Source: Ulota crispa (lineage: Eukaryota; Streptophyta; Bryopsida; Orthotrichales; Orthotrichaceae). Taken from it: DNA of 64,000 nt. Location: positions 20,316,358 through 20,380,357 of the forward strand of contig OY987244.1 in assembly GCA_963920765.1 (NCBI GenBank), in the 5' to 3' direction. The position numbers were made by a program, and so were the translations under genes. The notes under the pieces are model-generated. The model was not told the origin of the DNA and did not search any database. It saw only the letters and a list, made by a program, of their open reading frames with translations. This document shows, piece by piece, positions 24,397-35,320 of this stretch; within the stretch, counting starts at the first letter, position 1, and the number at the start of each line of letters is the position of its first letter.

Positions 24397-25160
24397 TAGG
24401 GCCACTTCACACTATGACCGACCAAGTCAAAAGGCTGTGGGATTGAGTGGCCAAACTTTGGTGAGAGGTCCACGAAATGGGCTGAAAATAGGTAATAAAA
24501 TATTGTTTTTGACACCTTTGGCCACCCTTAGTGTGAAGCCTCCATAGGCCAAGCCCAAAGTCCAAAGTCATAGCATTTATTAGACCTTCCAAATCCAATG
24601 GCCAAAATCTTGTAAGCTTTTGATTATTTTATGAAGACAATTGATAGCCTCTCAACCATAGTTTGGGTCTCATTTTTTACTTGACCCAAACTATTGCCCA
24701 GAGCCTCTCAACCTTGGATGATAAAGTGCCACCATGTAAACATTTGGAGGATGATGGCCTTTGAAGTTTGAGTGAAAGGTTGATAGCAACGTAAATTTTC
24801 TTGGCAAAAATTTGCCTAAATCTTACCTGGAAACTAGCCTGGCAATCATAACATGGGAAATAATCTCTAAAAAAATGAATGAATTTGCCTAACCCCTCCC
24901 CAAGTTTGTAGCAGATTTACCCAATTTTAGATGAAAGTGACTAAAATTAGTAGATTTATGGATGAATAAGCAAACGTTGATGATTCTATCCAATTCTATC
25001 CAAATTGTCCTTACCTGCTTGCATGGTGGGGTGCATGTCACTCTACCAACAAAAATCCAAAAGAATACAATGGTTGAGAGGCCAAAATCTTGATTCCTTT
25101 GTAATCCGATTGGTGAAAACTGCCTCTCCACCTTCGGCCATAGTGTGAAGCCGCCCTTAA
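24397..25160. mobile_element. Foldback element with CTTCACACTATG arms
   Basis: TTAGGGCCACTTCACACTAT on the left is answered by ATAGTGTGAAGCCGCCCTTAA on the right, an imperfect inverted repeat of about 24 bases. A third related piece (CCTTAGTGTGAAGCCTCC) lies inside near 24530. The interior is non-coding and about 0.76 kb. Superfamily not assigned. Confidence 0.55.
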
Positions 25161-26383
25161 TCTTGGAGGATGATGGCCAAATGTAGCTTTGAGTGAGACC
25201 AATTAGTTTGTCAAAAACCAATGGTCACAAATATGGCTAAATTTAGTAAGTACTCTACCTAGAAAGTAACACAATACTTTTGATGTGAACACCAATAATT
25301 GTGAACATAACATTCAATAGCACTCAGCAGGCCTGCTCTCCCTCCAACCAAAGAGTGTGGAATATTCCACACCCATCAGTAGCTAAGAGGACACTTGGCT
25401 GAATTTGTTAAAGAGTTTATGAAAAAGAGGCTCAGTTTAGTGCACATACGTCAATGTGGGGGCCAACCATGTCAGAAAAAGAAAAAGAAAAAGAAAAAGG
25501 AAAAAGAAAAAGAAAAAGAAAAATAAAAAGAAACTTTATTTTTATTCTTTGTGTGTCATGATAAAGTTCATGGATGATACCTGAAGAGAGGGAAAGGCGG
25601 CCTCTCTTCAGGTTACTGAATGTTATGAACACCAGAGTCCAGTGTTCAATTTTGGTTTTTAATACCTTTAGCATTAACTGGAACAACTTGAGCAAATTAA
25701 GGAACCACAGTAAAGGGGGCAGCGTGCCATGTCCAAGGCCTGAGTGCCTGACCCAGATCAATGCCAACTTGCCAAGTCTGGTACCGGGGCAAGTGGGCAA
25801 CTCTTCTGCGGACATAAAAATGCTGAAGACTTCAGGACCGAGACGGTATTATAATAATGTTAATGAAATTATAATATTGTTAAAGAGAATACACGTGTTG
25901 CTTCCGTCTTGTACGGCACAAACCCTGGTCGTGGCTGGTGCCCACAAGCCAGACAGGATGACGGAAGCCCAAGCCGGCATGACGTAGCTGTGACGTCGGC
26001 CTCCTTCAATGTTGCCCTGCACCACACTGCCTCCGAACTGACGAGGGGCGGAGACGCTTGGTGAGCGAGTCTTGATAACGTCGCCGAAAACTTTCTCCAT
26101 TTGTTTTTCCTCTTTCTTTTACTATTTGACTATCTTTTCACCTTTATCGGCCCATGCTGTTCTTGGTTGAGGTCGTTGTACTTTACCTTGTAATGGAATT
26201 TTGGATTCATTTGTGTTCAAAAAGTAAAAAGTAAAAATGAACGTGAATGTAACATTGAAAAAATAGCTTAAAAAACGTAAGTAAATAAAGTGATAAGATA
26301 AAGTAATGTCACCAAGACGCAGTAAAAGTTGAACAATTTGTCTCTCTAAATGCAAGTGATGAGATTGTCCACTCACTCTTGTA
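25161..26383. other. Intergenic DNA with a GC-richer island and a purine-rich microsatellite
   Basis: After the AAAAAG repeat (25474-25533) the part at about 25570-26100 is GC-richer and holds a 137-codon open frame on plus (25574-25987) with no recognisable domain. A TGACGTCGGC motif near 25991 resembles a bZIP/CRE-type site. It could be a first exon and promoter of an unknown gene or a captured fragment. Evidence is weak. Confidence 0.3.
25474..25533. repeat. (AAAAAG)n microsatellite
   Basis: About ten units of a 6-base AAAAAG repeat, with a few interruptions. Confidence 0.95.
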
Positions 26384-26964
26384 CTCCCTCTGTCCCAATA
26401 TAAAGCTCCAAATCAGGCATAGTTCTTGTCCCACTAAAAAGCTTCCTTTTGCTAATTTCAATTGTTGAGAAAGCATTTGTCATGTCCAATGATCTCATGG
26501 GGGCAAATTAAGTAATTAGAGAGCATTCCTCTCTTGACAAGCTTGGCCTTGCCCATATGAGGTACCATTGTTGCTACTAATCTTTAAATCATTAATAATG
26601 AGAAGCTAGCAACATGTACAAATATGGTACTTTTTGCATGGAATTTGGGTGACCAAACGGCAACATCAAAGCCGGAGATTTTACACACATTTGGTAGATG
26701 GTACATTGATTCTAGAATGCATGTGTCATCATTACAAAAACTAAAATAATGAGGAGACAACATTTTTCACAAACAAAACACAAAAATGGTACTTTTTGCA
26801 TGGAATTAGGGTGTCTAAATAGCAACATAAAAACTCAAGATTTTGCAGATTTTTGGTAGGTGGTATATTGATTCTAGAATGTATTTGTCGCTAGCATAAT
26901 GATTAAAAATATAGTTAATCCCTCATGGAGTGTTTTTTGGAGCTTTATAATGGGACAGAGGGAG
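26384..26964. mobile_element. Stowaway (Tc1/mariner-type) MITE
   Basis: The ends are TA|CTCCCTCTGTCCCA and TGGGACAGAGGGAG|TA, the hallmark Stowaway terminus with a TA target duplication. Pairing extends inward through TATAAAGCTCC. The 581-bp interior contains two diverged direct copies of a unit starting ATGGTACTTTTTGCATGGAA (about 26625 and 26787). Confidence 0.93.
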
Positions 26965-27640
26965 TAGTAACTACCAATGTTTGGGAAGATATTGAGTTTC
27001 ACTTACTAAACACATCATTTATGCTACCCAATGTAAGACACATTGCAATGGTATCTGGTTGCTCAAGGAAAAGGATTGTAAAGAATTAACATTGTTTGCC
27101 AAAAAATATCATATAACCTCAACATTAAAGATGACCTATGGTTCTAAGAACAAGAGGTGTGAGCCATGTTGGCATTTTGCTTTGGTTTGCACCTTGCGCA
27201 CTTTGGATGTTGCCATTGTGTCAAGATTTTGCAATACTGTACCAAGGCTCTTCAAGGGCACTGTATAGACTAGCAATATGTTAGAAGAGAAGGCTTGTTT
27301 GCATCAACAAAAGAGATGAGGAGGGCTTTACAAGTTGTGTTGAGTGAAGTAAAGAGAGGAAACTTTCATTTAGTGACAGTTACATATAGGTGCAATGCAA
27401 TTTCTAGTGTAGGAGTAATGATGCTCTAATATTTGCCATTTTCTATCCCCAACATGTTTTTCAGTTTCCATATTGGGCATCCCCTACACTCATATGTTGA
27501 TTAGACATTTTTTAGAAATTTTGCCAAAGTTTTATCTTATATTGGTAAAATTTAACTATTTCTTGCATTCTCACCTCCTAACAATTCATCATCTGCCAGT
27601 TTTCCCACAAACATTGGTCATTAGTGCTAGTAAAAACATG
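26965..27640. other. Intergenic DNA, no gene proven
   Basis: An open frame at 27059-27268 has a Lys/Cys-rich sequence resembling a decayed MuDR-type or FAR1-type zinc-knuckle piece (LTLFAKKYHITSTLKMTYGSKNKRCEPCWHFALVCTL). The resemblance is too weak to name. Confidence 0.25.
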
Positions 27641-27783
27641 GAAAAATATTGAAAATGACCCTAACAATTGGTCATATTTTGAAAATAATCCTAACAACTA
27701 AAAAATATCAAAAATAACCCTCATCATATATTAAAAGTAGCCTTGCAACTAAGGTGACCAAAATTTTGTGCATGTTTATTTAT

Positions 27784-28883
27784 GGGAATCGATATATGCA
27801 CACTAGGGGGATAAATTTTAGATATAAACCATCAAAAAGTTGAACTTGGAAAATGGTAGTTGCAAGAAACACTTCACTGTTTTGTCTCAGACAGCCTTAG
27901 TATTGGTAGTACTAGTAGTACTACCAAGCTTTTGGAATAATTTTCTTCAAAATAAAATAAAATATGGACAATTTGTAAAGCACTTAAAATAGCACATTTG
28001 TGAAAATTTAAACCTAGAAAAATTTTATTCTAAAATTTATGCGCAAAACAAAATCACCTACAAAAAGCCAATTTCTTTCTTGCTTTTTAGAAAATAGTAA
28101 AATAATTCAAAAAAATAAAATAAAAACTGGCCATTTGAGAACCCATTAAATACATTCACATGGCACAATTGCTTTGCTGAGGAATTTCTTTGTGTTTTGC
28201 CAATGAAGGGAGATAGGATGCCCACTTTGAGACAATGTAGATGCCATGGAATTTATAATTTTGCAAAACCCTTCTACAAGTATGTGTAAGTAGGCTCCAT
28301 AAACAACATCCCTAATTTATAGCCCTAGAAAAGCTTTTTTGGACCCAAAATAGTACTAAAACCCCCCAAAATGGCCAAGGTAGACACCTACTCGGGGCTG
28401 TTCAAAAATAGCAAAATAATTTTAAAAAAATTGCAAAAATTACGGAAGGTCCGTAACTATGACATGTACCTTCTTCTAAAGTTTCAGCTCAAAAGAACTT
28501 GCTGCGCAAAAGTTACAAGCCTAAAAGCACCTGCAGGAAGTGAAGGGGACAAGAAATAGTACAAGTGTTTCTTGCAATCATCCAAAATCTGAATTCAAAT
28601 TTGGATTTAGAGACCTATTTTTAGCCTAGAACCACAACTGCGGTTACAATTGAATAATGCCCAATGGAAAAGTTAAGCTTTTTCTTACAAACAAAGGTAA
28701 AAGTAATAATTTGCCCCCTAGCTAAGCTCTTCCAATGGACACTATTCAATTGTAACCTCTATTGTAGTTCTAGGCTAAATCTAGGTCTTTAAATCCAAAT
28801 TTGAATTCAAATTTTCCAACTTCAGCTTTTTTTTGGTTTATATCTAAAATTTACCCCCCCCCTTTGTGCATATATCAATTCCC
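27784..28883. mobile_element. Foldback MITE, GTAAATTTTAGAT family copy C (middle layer)
   Basis: The left end GGGAATCGATATATGCACAC and right end GTGCATATATCAATTCCC match the termini of copy B at 15193-15594. Inside, TAAATTTTAGATATAAACCA pairs with its inverse near 28835. It is longer than copies A and B because a further element (27860-28577) sits in its left half. Confidence 0.75.
27860..28577. mobile_element. Innermost insertion with 15-bp perfect termini
   Basis: TTGCAAGAAACACTT at 27860-27874 and AAGTGTTTCTTGCAA at 28563-28577 are perfect inverted repeats. The 718 bp between them are absent from sister copies A and B. No target duplication is clear and no transposase frame is present. 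Family unknown. Confidence 0.6.
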
Positions 28884-29030
28884 ATAAATAAACATGTACA
28901 AAATTTTGGCCACCTTAGTTGCAAGGCCTACCTTTGATATATGATGTGGGTTACTTTTGATATTTTTTGATTGTCAAGGTTATTTTCAAAATATGGGCAA
29001 TTCTCAAGGTCATTTTCAATATTTTCTCTA

Positions 29031-29833
29031 AAAACATTTCTCCAGTCATAGAGGCAAGGGGTTTGTGACACCCTTGTGATCCTCTTGTACTTACCAAATT
29101 TGTTGGGTCTTAGAGCATTTCCTGCCACTCGCCAGATGAAGTCCCTAGAAATTAGGTTTCGAGGGGATGGGAGCAGCAAGTAGCGCAACAGGGTGTGAAG
29201 TTCTCTTGCAGTCCGGAAGGTTTCAGGGCTTGCACTTGTGTTATAAGAAATTGCATTGGTACATTGGGCTATGCAGTGTGAACAGTGCTTGGCAAGGACC
29301 ATGAAGGGGGCTTAGAGAAACCTTGAATTTGACGTGAAAGTGGCTAAACCTGCACAACCCCACTCCTACACATTGACGAGTTCAATGTTGTTGTAGACTT
29401 GAATTGTAAGAGCAACTACGGTGGGACCGCAAAGGGCTCATTTGGCGGGTGGCGAGAGATGTTCTTAATGAACCAAAGTTGGAGGAGGTTTTCGACTTCA
29501 CCATCAAATATCCTTCCATTTCCCATTTTAACCGCTTTTTCACGTGACTACACCAGATTTTGCCTATGTATTCTCTGTATGTATTTTCCGTATTCATAGA
29601 AGATTAGATTTATTTTTGAAACTCTACCCTTTTTTACTTAGTAAATTTGAAACTCAACAGGCTTATTTCGAGTTGTTACAACAAAAGGCTAACAACCCAC
29701 TAATGTTTTTCACTGGCTAACAACACATAAATTGCCAGTTCACCTCAAATATTGAGGGTTCATTGCAATTAATAGAAAACTAGTGTAACTGAAGGCTTTG
29801 TTGAAATTGCCCTACATGGGAATTTACAGCAGA

Positions 29834-29837
<4 letters not shown>
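29031..29837. other. GC-richer island with an exon-like frame on minus
   Basis: On the minus strand, 29302 to about 29094 reads as an open stretch (HCSHCIAQCTNAISY..., ELHTLLRYLLLPSPRNL, then WRVAGNALRPNKFG) ending at a good donor GGTAAGT. I do not recognise it. It may be a captured or relic exon, as it is bordered by palindromic mobile elements. Confidence 0.3.

Positions 29838-29884
<47 letters not shown>
29838..29884. repeat. (TA)n microsatellite, left of the MITE
   Basis: About 47 bases of uninterrupted TA repeat, directly left of the 29892-30290 MITE. Confidence 0.95.
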
Positions 29885-29891
<7 letters not shown>

Positions 29892-30290
29892 GGAATTACT
29901 ATAGCAACACCTTAAATTGTTAATGGGACATCCCCTTTAAGCATGAAAATATGATTTTTAATGATGATTTTGTTGATTTTTTAATTTGGATAAAAAGTTT
30001 TGCTTCGCCTTTATCATTCTAAGACTATATTGAAAAAAATAGGTGTACTTAAATTTCAAATTGAATATAAGACTTTTGAGTTACATAAAGCAAATATATA
30101 TCAAAAAATAGTATTGGTGCAATAATTTTTATTTTATTTTATTTGTCATGATTTCTTTCAAGGAGGTGATAATGTTGTGATAGAATGAATGATGGACCAC
30201 TAAATAAATCAAAAATAGCACTAAATTATCGAATTTCATGCTCAAAGGGGGTGTACCATTAACAATTTAGGGTGTCGCTGTAGTAATTCC
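29892..30290. mobile_element. Foldback MITE, GACACCC family copy 2, inside a (TA)n array
   Basis: The left arm GGAATTACTATAGCAACACC and the right arm GGTGTCGCTGTAGTAATTCC are inverse, and pairing continues through AAATTGTTAATGG and the GAGCATGAAAT region. It is homologous to 981-1376. (TA)n tracts flank it on both sides, within a few bases on the left and about 15 on the right. Confidence 0.85.
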
Positions 30291-30300
30291 CTTCCCTAAA

Positions 30301-30305
<5 letters not shown>

Positions 30306-30338
<33 letters not shown>
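30306..30338. repeat. (TA)n microsatellite, right of the MITE
   Basis: About 33 bases of TA repeat followed by CATACATATA. Confidence 0.95.
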
Positions 30339-30341
<3 letters not shown>

Positions 30342-31278
30342 CATATAACAGATTTCTTTAACTAATAATATAAAAATATTCAATTAATAAAAAAACATAT
30401 CAAATATGTGTAAAACTACTTCAATTTAAATTATTTTGGAATACGTTGATAATGAGATTCATCAATATTCCTAAAAATATAGAGGCAAAGCATTGCAAAT
30501 TACTCCATATCGCCTTTTGTGTGTGTCATGCACTTGTGAGAGTATCTTATGGACATGTGGAAATATCTCATGGACAGAACTTTCTAAGGATAATGTCAGT
30601 GGTGTAGTAGTTTTATTCTTTGTAAGAACATGATTGTGATAGAAAAGTCAAGTCTAGTGGCAACCAACTTGGTGAGGCAAAAATTTTACTTTCCAAACTT
30701 TTTAGTTTTCAAATGTTACAATAGGTGTCTTTTTACAAGAAATATTATTGTGGAATGGAACTAATCCAGCTTGCACAATTTCAATGAAACATTAAGTTTG
30801 TCATGCACACATAAGACTCAATGTACTTTTACAAATGCATAACCTACTATGCTCCTCTTACAAATTTGACAAAGAGACACTACTTGCAAGATTAAGATTG
30901 TCTTAGACTCTTGAAACTACATTGTATAAAAAATACCTTAAAAAAGGTCTAAATGTAATCTAAAAGATGGATAACTTCAAATCTAAAATCTCAACATGGA
31001 CAAAAGTTCGTTGGGAGCAGTTCTTACTACTAATTCCGCTGTAAGCTTATAAACGAAGGGAAGCAATGCTGGTAATATTGAGCCTTTGAAACTATTGCAA
31101 ACAATATTCAAAGAACAAATTCTTTTGGGTAATTTTGAGCCTTTGAAACTAATGCATACCACAAGCAAAGAACACATTCTTTTGTATGTTGGAACATTGG
31201 GTGCTTCGTTAATTAATACCAAGGATAGATGTTTGGCCAGCTGTCCCAACCTCACAAACTTGTCTGAACAACCTTCAC
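30339..31278. other. Probable 3' flank of the 522-residue gene
   Basis: No gene of its own. The part next to 31279 should hold the 3' UTR of the minus-strand gene. A 57-bp tandem duplication (31078-31191) lies there. Confidence 0.45.
31078..31191. repeat. 57-bp tandem duplication
   Basis: Two diverged direct copies start TTGAGCCTTTGAAACT at 31078 and 31135. Each contains CAAAGAACA and ATTCTTTTG in the same order. Confidence 0.8.
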
Positions 31279-32847
31279 CTAAGGCAGATGAATGGGGACA
31301 ATGGAGTCTTGACTAAAATCCTCCAGCAAATTGCTTAAGGGGGAGCCAGGAAGCTCAAAAGACGGTACCGTCGCAGTTGCTGCGAGGTCGGCCAAATACT
31401 CTTCAAACCCACCAACTACAACAGCGGCATCAGCTTTCACTTCAACCTCATCATCGTCAAGAACGGGAGCATCCAGCAAGCACTCTCGCTTCGCAGATTG
31501 CAAACTGTAAGCATCGTCACGAGGCCTCTTCACGCCTTTGGAGGGCTCAATCCCCACCTCTGGGAGCTCCAACACACCGGCGTCGTAGCAGCAAGTGGAA
31601 GCATCTTCATGCCACGATTCCTCAGAGCTTTTTGCAGCACCTACTTTCGCAGACAATCGCTGTTTGGAAGGGGGGACTGGATTCAGCAACTCCTGAAGGA
31701 AATCACTATCCATAACAAATCCTTTCGACAAATCTAAAAACGATGACAGGTCCTCCACTCCGTAATCCTTCTTGTTCAAGCTCGGCTTTGATTCTCCTCT
31801 CGGCCGAAAATTAGGGTTACTTTCTCCAAGGCTGACGGAGTCCGGCCTGCGTGTGTCTGATGCTGCCGATTCTGGAAAGACATACCTTCTGGTAAGTGCT
31901 GACCGAAGTCGAGACATGGTAGAGCAGTCCGTCCAGATTTCTTTTGCACCTGGTTCTTTGAGAACTGCACGCAAGCTCATCATATCAGAATGGCCGGATG
32001 TGAAAAACTCGGTGTCCGAGCTGGTGCTTGGGGTGGAACCCCCCTGTGCCGACCTGCCCCAGGAAAGCTCAGCCATGGCCGTTTGAGATAAATTTTCGTG
32101 CGAGAACCAGCTCAAGCGTTCGGAATGCTCGGTTCCAAGGCGCCTCTGCTTCAACGAGCTCTCAGAGGCATCGAGAGCAGTCAGACCTTCGAATGGCAAC
32201 ACGCCGGAATGGCTGACGATGTCGTTGTTCGTCCATCCGTTAGATTGCGAGACAGGCTCGACGGTAGTGGCGATGTCGGTATCTTCCGAAAGGCGTTGTG
32301 CAGGTGGCGCCTGCAGCCACGCATTCGTGTCGTGCTTCATCGCGACCTCCTTGATGGTCTCCCGCAAGCTGTCGGCGAACTTGCTCCCGAGCGAGCTCCG
32401 CAACTTTTTGGCCAAATCCAGCGCCTGCGACCGCCGTGTCGGCTCGAACGAAGTGCAATCCCGCGACATCGCCTCCTCTCCCCCGGGCAGCGAGACTCCA
32501 CTGTCGCTACTCATGTCCTTTGACAACGACGGCACATTCGGCACGCTATACGACAGTGTGGACTTCGGCGAGCACGGCAAACTCAATTGCAGTGGCAGCT
32601 CAGGGCTGCTGAAACGGCAACCTGCTGTAACAGGAGACGACAAATCATCCTCACAGAAAGGCATGCTCGTCCGTAAGGGCGCATACTTCCCCGTCGCCAG
32701 CGCTTGAAGAGGATCCTCTCTAAGCAACCCTTGGTGACCCAACTCCTGCTTCAACAATCCCGTCCACAAGCTCCCTTGCAGTTGCACATTGCCCTGCTGC
32801 TGCGCATGGGCGGCCCTCCGACGCGATCCTCCCATACCGAGAAACAT
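31279..32847 (-). CDS. Orphan nuclear-type protein, 522 residues, intronless
   Basis: I do not recognise a family. From ATG at 32847 (MFLGMGGSRRRAAHAQQQG) one uninterrupted GC-rich frame runs 522 codons to 31279, far longer than chance in this AT-rich setting. The protein is Ser/Pro/Asp-rich with no membrane segment. It has a Q-rich N terminus, a long Ser-rich middle and a helix near residues 160-200 (RRSQALDLAKKLRSSLG, ADSLRETIKEVAMKHD). A bipartite nuclear-localisation-like signal (KRPRDDAYSLQSAKR, about 440-454) is followed by an acidic stretch and an acidic/hydrophobic tail (FEEYLADLAATATV, LSNLLEDFSQD). That pattern suits a transcriptional regulator or coactivator; this is inference. No intron is needed. 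An upstream non-coding exon around 33.0-33.4 kb is possible. Confidence 0.8.
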   Translation of the reverse strand: MFLGMGGSRRRAAHAQQQGNVQLQGSLWTGLLKQELGHQGLLREDPLQALATGKYAPLRTSMPFCEDDLSSPVTAGCRFSSPELPLQLSLPCSPKSTLSYSVPNVPSLSKDMSSDSGVSLPGGEEAMSRDCTSFEPTRRSQALDLAKKLRSSLGSKFADSLRETIKEVAMKHDTNAWLQAPPAQRLSEDTDIATTVEPVSQSNGWTNNDIVSHSGVLPFEGLTALDASESSLKQRRLGTEHSERLSWFSHENLSQTAMAELSWGRSAQGGSTPSTSSDTEFFTSGHSDMMSLRAVLKEPGAKEIWTDCSTMSRLRSALTRRYVFPESAASDTRRPDSVSLGESNPNFRPRGESKPSLNKKDYGVEDLSSFLDLSKGFVMDSDFLQELLNPVPPSKQRLSAKVGAAKSSEESWHEDASTCCYDAGVLELPEVGIEPSKGVKRPRDDAYSLQSAKRECLLDAPVLDDDEVEVKADAAVVVGGFEEYLADLAATATVPSFELPGSPLSNLLEDFSQDSIVPIHLP

Positions 32848-34012
32848 GATCTCTACCCCCTTCAAATTCCACAGAACCTGAATTCCTCCAACTCAACCTC
32901 AGACTTCCATCAACTCCCCTCTACCTCATTTCACAATCATCAACTAGAAATGTCAAAATTTGAGAGAAGAAAAGGGTAAAACATCTGGAAAATTTCAGAA
33001 AAATTCTGCCATGGAATTCGCCCTGCTAGACACATTATATGAAGGTGCCCGCTTCCTCGTCACAGGATTTGCTCCATGACAACCTCCAGCAGGAGATACA
33101 CTGCGCACTGCTCTCGGTTGCGGACACGGCGACCTCATCCTGCTTGATGAGCGTGCAAGAAAACGTCGAGGTGGATGTTATCGGAATTGATACTGCAAGA
33201 GATGATTGCGACCATTTTCTGCGCTCGAAAACTGCCGACTCGATCGACAAGTGACGAAGGGGGGCGAGACGATGGAGCGAGTGACAGAAGCAGATCAAAC
33301 TAGCACGAATGTCGCAAAAACGGAAGAACCCTCTGAAGGTCCCCCCGCCGGAATAGATCGCCGGGTTTTGGGCAGCGGGCAGTGCGCAGTCTGCCCGTCA
33401 GATCCTGAGCGTCTTCTGGCTGCCTTTCAAGTGGCCAGGCATGCCCATTATGCCATCATTGTCATGCTTTTTGAGCATGGGATTATGGGATCCTGAGGAC
33501 ATGGGGCATCATGAGGGTCATGAGCTCATCCATCGAGCCACTATCAGTTAGAATACACAAGCCTATCACCGCTCAAATTACAATTCCAGCTTCATGTTCA
33601 TTGAGATACTCACGCTAAAAGTAATTAAAATAAGGCCGCGGAGCACAACAACAAAAATTTCATTAATGAATCGTAATCGTATGCTTAAAAATCAAATTCA
33701 AATGTTTTAAAAAAGCAGATTTCTTTCTAAAATTCTAACGCAATAGTCACTCCAGTACTTCACATCGACATTTTGACTTGTTATTTAAAAATCACTTAAC
33801 AAAGAGTCATAGCAAAAACCCAATCCATAATATGTCCTAGAAAAAAAAACAATGCAAAGCACTGTAAAAAAGCCAAATTATTTGGCTAGAAATGTACTTG
33901 GCTAGATAATGCGTAGGTACCACTTTTAGTGATGTAGTTACAAGATTTTGAAATTCTTTTGTCCTTCTTGGTAATTTTCCTTAACAAATTATGCTCAATT
34001 TCTTCTAATTAA
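32848..34012. other. Probable promoter/5' region of the 522-residue gene, then intergenic DNA
   Basis: The part at about 33000-33480 is GC-richer and holds overlapping short frames on both strands, none recognisable. One plus-strand frame starts ATGGAATTCGCCCTG at 33011 and reads MEFALLDTLYEGARFLVTGFA before a stop. It may be a 5' UTR/promoter CpG-like region or a relic exon. Beyond 33.6 kb the DNA is plain AT-rich. Confidence 0.35.
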
Positions 34013-34014
34013 TA

Positions 34015-34372
34015 CTCCCTCTGTCCCAAAATGATCTTCCTATTGACCTTTATTTAGTGTCCCAAAATGATCTTCTTGTTGGAGGAGAAAGGGAGCTAGT
34101 GACACATGCACATAGTCCAAAAGCATGGGCATGCTAACCAATCCCATGCCATCAAGTGAGTGGCCACCACTGCTATTCAAAAATGTCTCAAAAATTTAAT
34201 TATCAAGCACTTTGAAACCACACTTTGAAAACTAATTTGAAACTCAAAATTTCAGAACAATAGAAGGACATCAAACTCTACTCATAGATTGAAAAAATTT
34301 GAAAAATGGTTCTTTTTGAGCTTAATCTATAACTTTTTGTGTAACAAGAAGATCATTTTGGGTTGGAGGGAG
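34015..34372. mobile_element. Stowaway (Tc1/mariner-type) MITE, second copy
   Basis: The ends are TA|CTCCCTCTGTCCCA and GGTTGGAGGGAG|TA, with inner pairing AAAATGATCTTC / GAAGATCATTTT. It is 358 bp with a TA duplication. The left terminus contains a short internal duplication (TCCCAAAATGATCTTC occurs twice in about 45 bases). The interior differs from 26384-26964, so the two are separate subfamilies. Confidence 0.92.
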
Positions 34373-34948
34373 TATCATCATTTTACATCTTCCTTCTAAT
34401 ATTTTTGAGTATGAATAGTTGTAATGTGTACATGACAAACTTCCTCATGTCAAGCTATGAATACATGTAAGTGCATTTGGAAATCCACATGTGCCTCCAA
34501 ACCATAGTTTTTAAAGATGGTTTGGATGTCATATTGAATACATCCAAGGATTTTCCCATCAATAAGAACAAAGTGCTAAAATGAAGGTGATACTTGAGTT
34601 AGTGTGTACAAGATCTTGTCAATTTTAGTAAATCAAACATATAATGAGTAATAGTAGATAATGACATAATATTATACTTGAACATTATCCAAGTTTCCAT
34701 GGAGAAACATTTCATACCATTTGAACATGGGCAATTACAAGTCAATTGTTCTAGATGTTTGTATTGATGCATTGGTACATTCATTTTGGTTTGCATATGT
34801 AACCTTTGGTGCTTTACCAAAATCTTAATTTTTGAGTTATTACCATGGAAATTATCACATTTGAGTAAGATTTGAGACATGTGGCACATGTTGTCATCCC
34901 ATTGGTTATTATGTGTGAAGAATTTGACATGATAAATATTTAAAGGAG
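34373..34948. other. AT-rich intergenic DNA, no gene seen
   Basis: Open frames here are part of a reading frame that runs through the adjacent foldback MITE and has no product. Confidence 0.5.
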
Positions 34949-35320
34949 GGACTAGGGAGACACCCCCTATAGTCCAACCTATTAAATTTGAGATTATTAT
35001 TAAATGGAAATATGAAATAAAATCAAAACAATACTTTAGCGTACATTTACATCTGCAAGCGTTGAGAACATATAACAAGTATGTCTCATTTGTGAAATGG
35101 TTAAGAGTTAAACTAGTTGTTCCCTTCATTGTAAGTTTAAACTCTTGAGCATGTTGCAAATGAGACATATTTGATGTATGTTTACAACTCTTGCAAATGC
35201 AGATGTGCGCTAAAGCATTGTTTGATTTTATTTCATATTTCAACATAGTAATAATCTCAAATTTAATAGGTTGGACTATAGGGGGTGTCTCCCTAACAAT
35301 TGGGGGTGTCTCCCTAGTCC
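34949..35320. mobile_element. Foldback MITE, GACACCC family, distant copy 3
   Basis: The left arm GGACTAGGGAGACACCCCCT pairs with the right arm AGGGGGTGTCTCCCT...CTAGTCC. Pairing continues for tens of bases (CCAACCTATTAAATTTGAGA against TCTCAAATTTAATAGGTTGG). The right arm has its terminal unit twice (GGGGGTGTCTCCCTA...GGGGGTGTCTCCCTA). The long open frame on minus across this element is a by-product of the foldback. Confidence 0.85.

Larger units (their letters stand above)
27641..29030. mobile_element. Outer palindromic element of a triple nest
   Basis: The left arm (27641-27783) and right arm (28884-29030) are inverted copies: AATATTGAAAATGACC against GGTCATTTTCAATATT outside, and AACTAAGGTGACCAAAATTT against AAATTTTGGCCACCTTAGTT inside. 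Their loop is occupied by the MITE 27784-28883. Confidence 0.7.

Noticed and set aside
25574..25987. 137-codon plus-strand frame as a gene
   Set aside because: No recognisable domain, no clear splice context and it starts next to a microsatellite. It is recorded only as a GC-richer island.
32098..32707. Plus-strand frames of 141 and 162 codons
   Set aside because: Shadows of the 522-residue minus-strand gene in GC-rich sequence.
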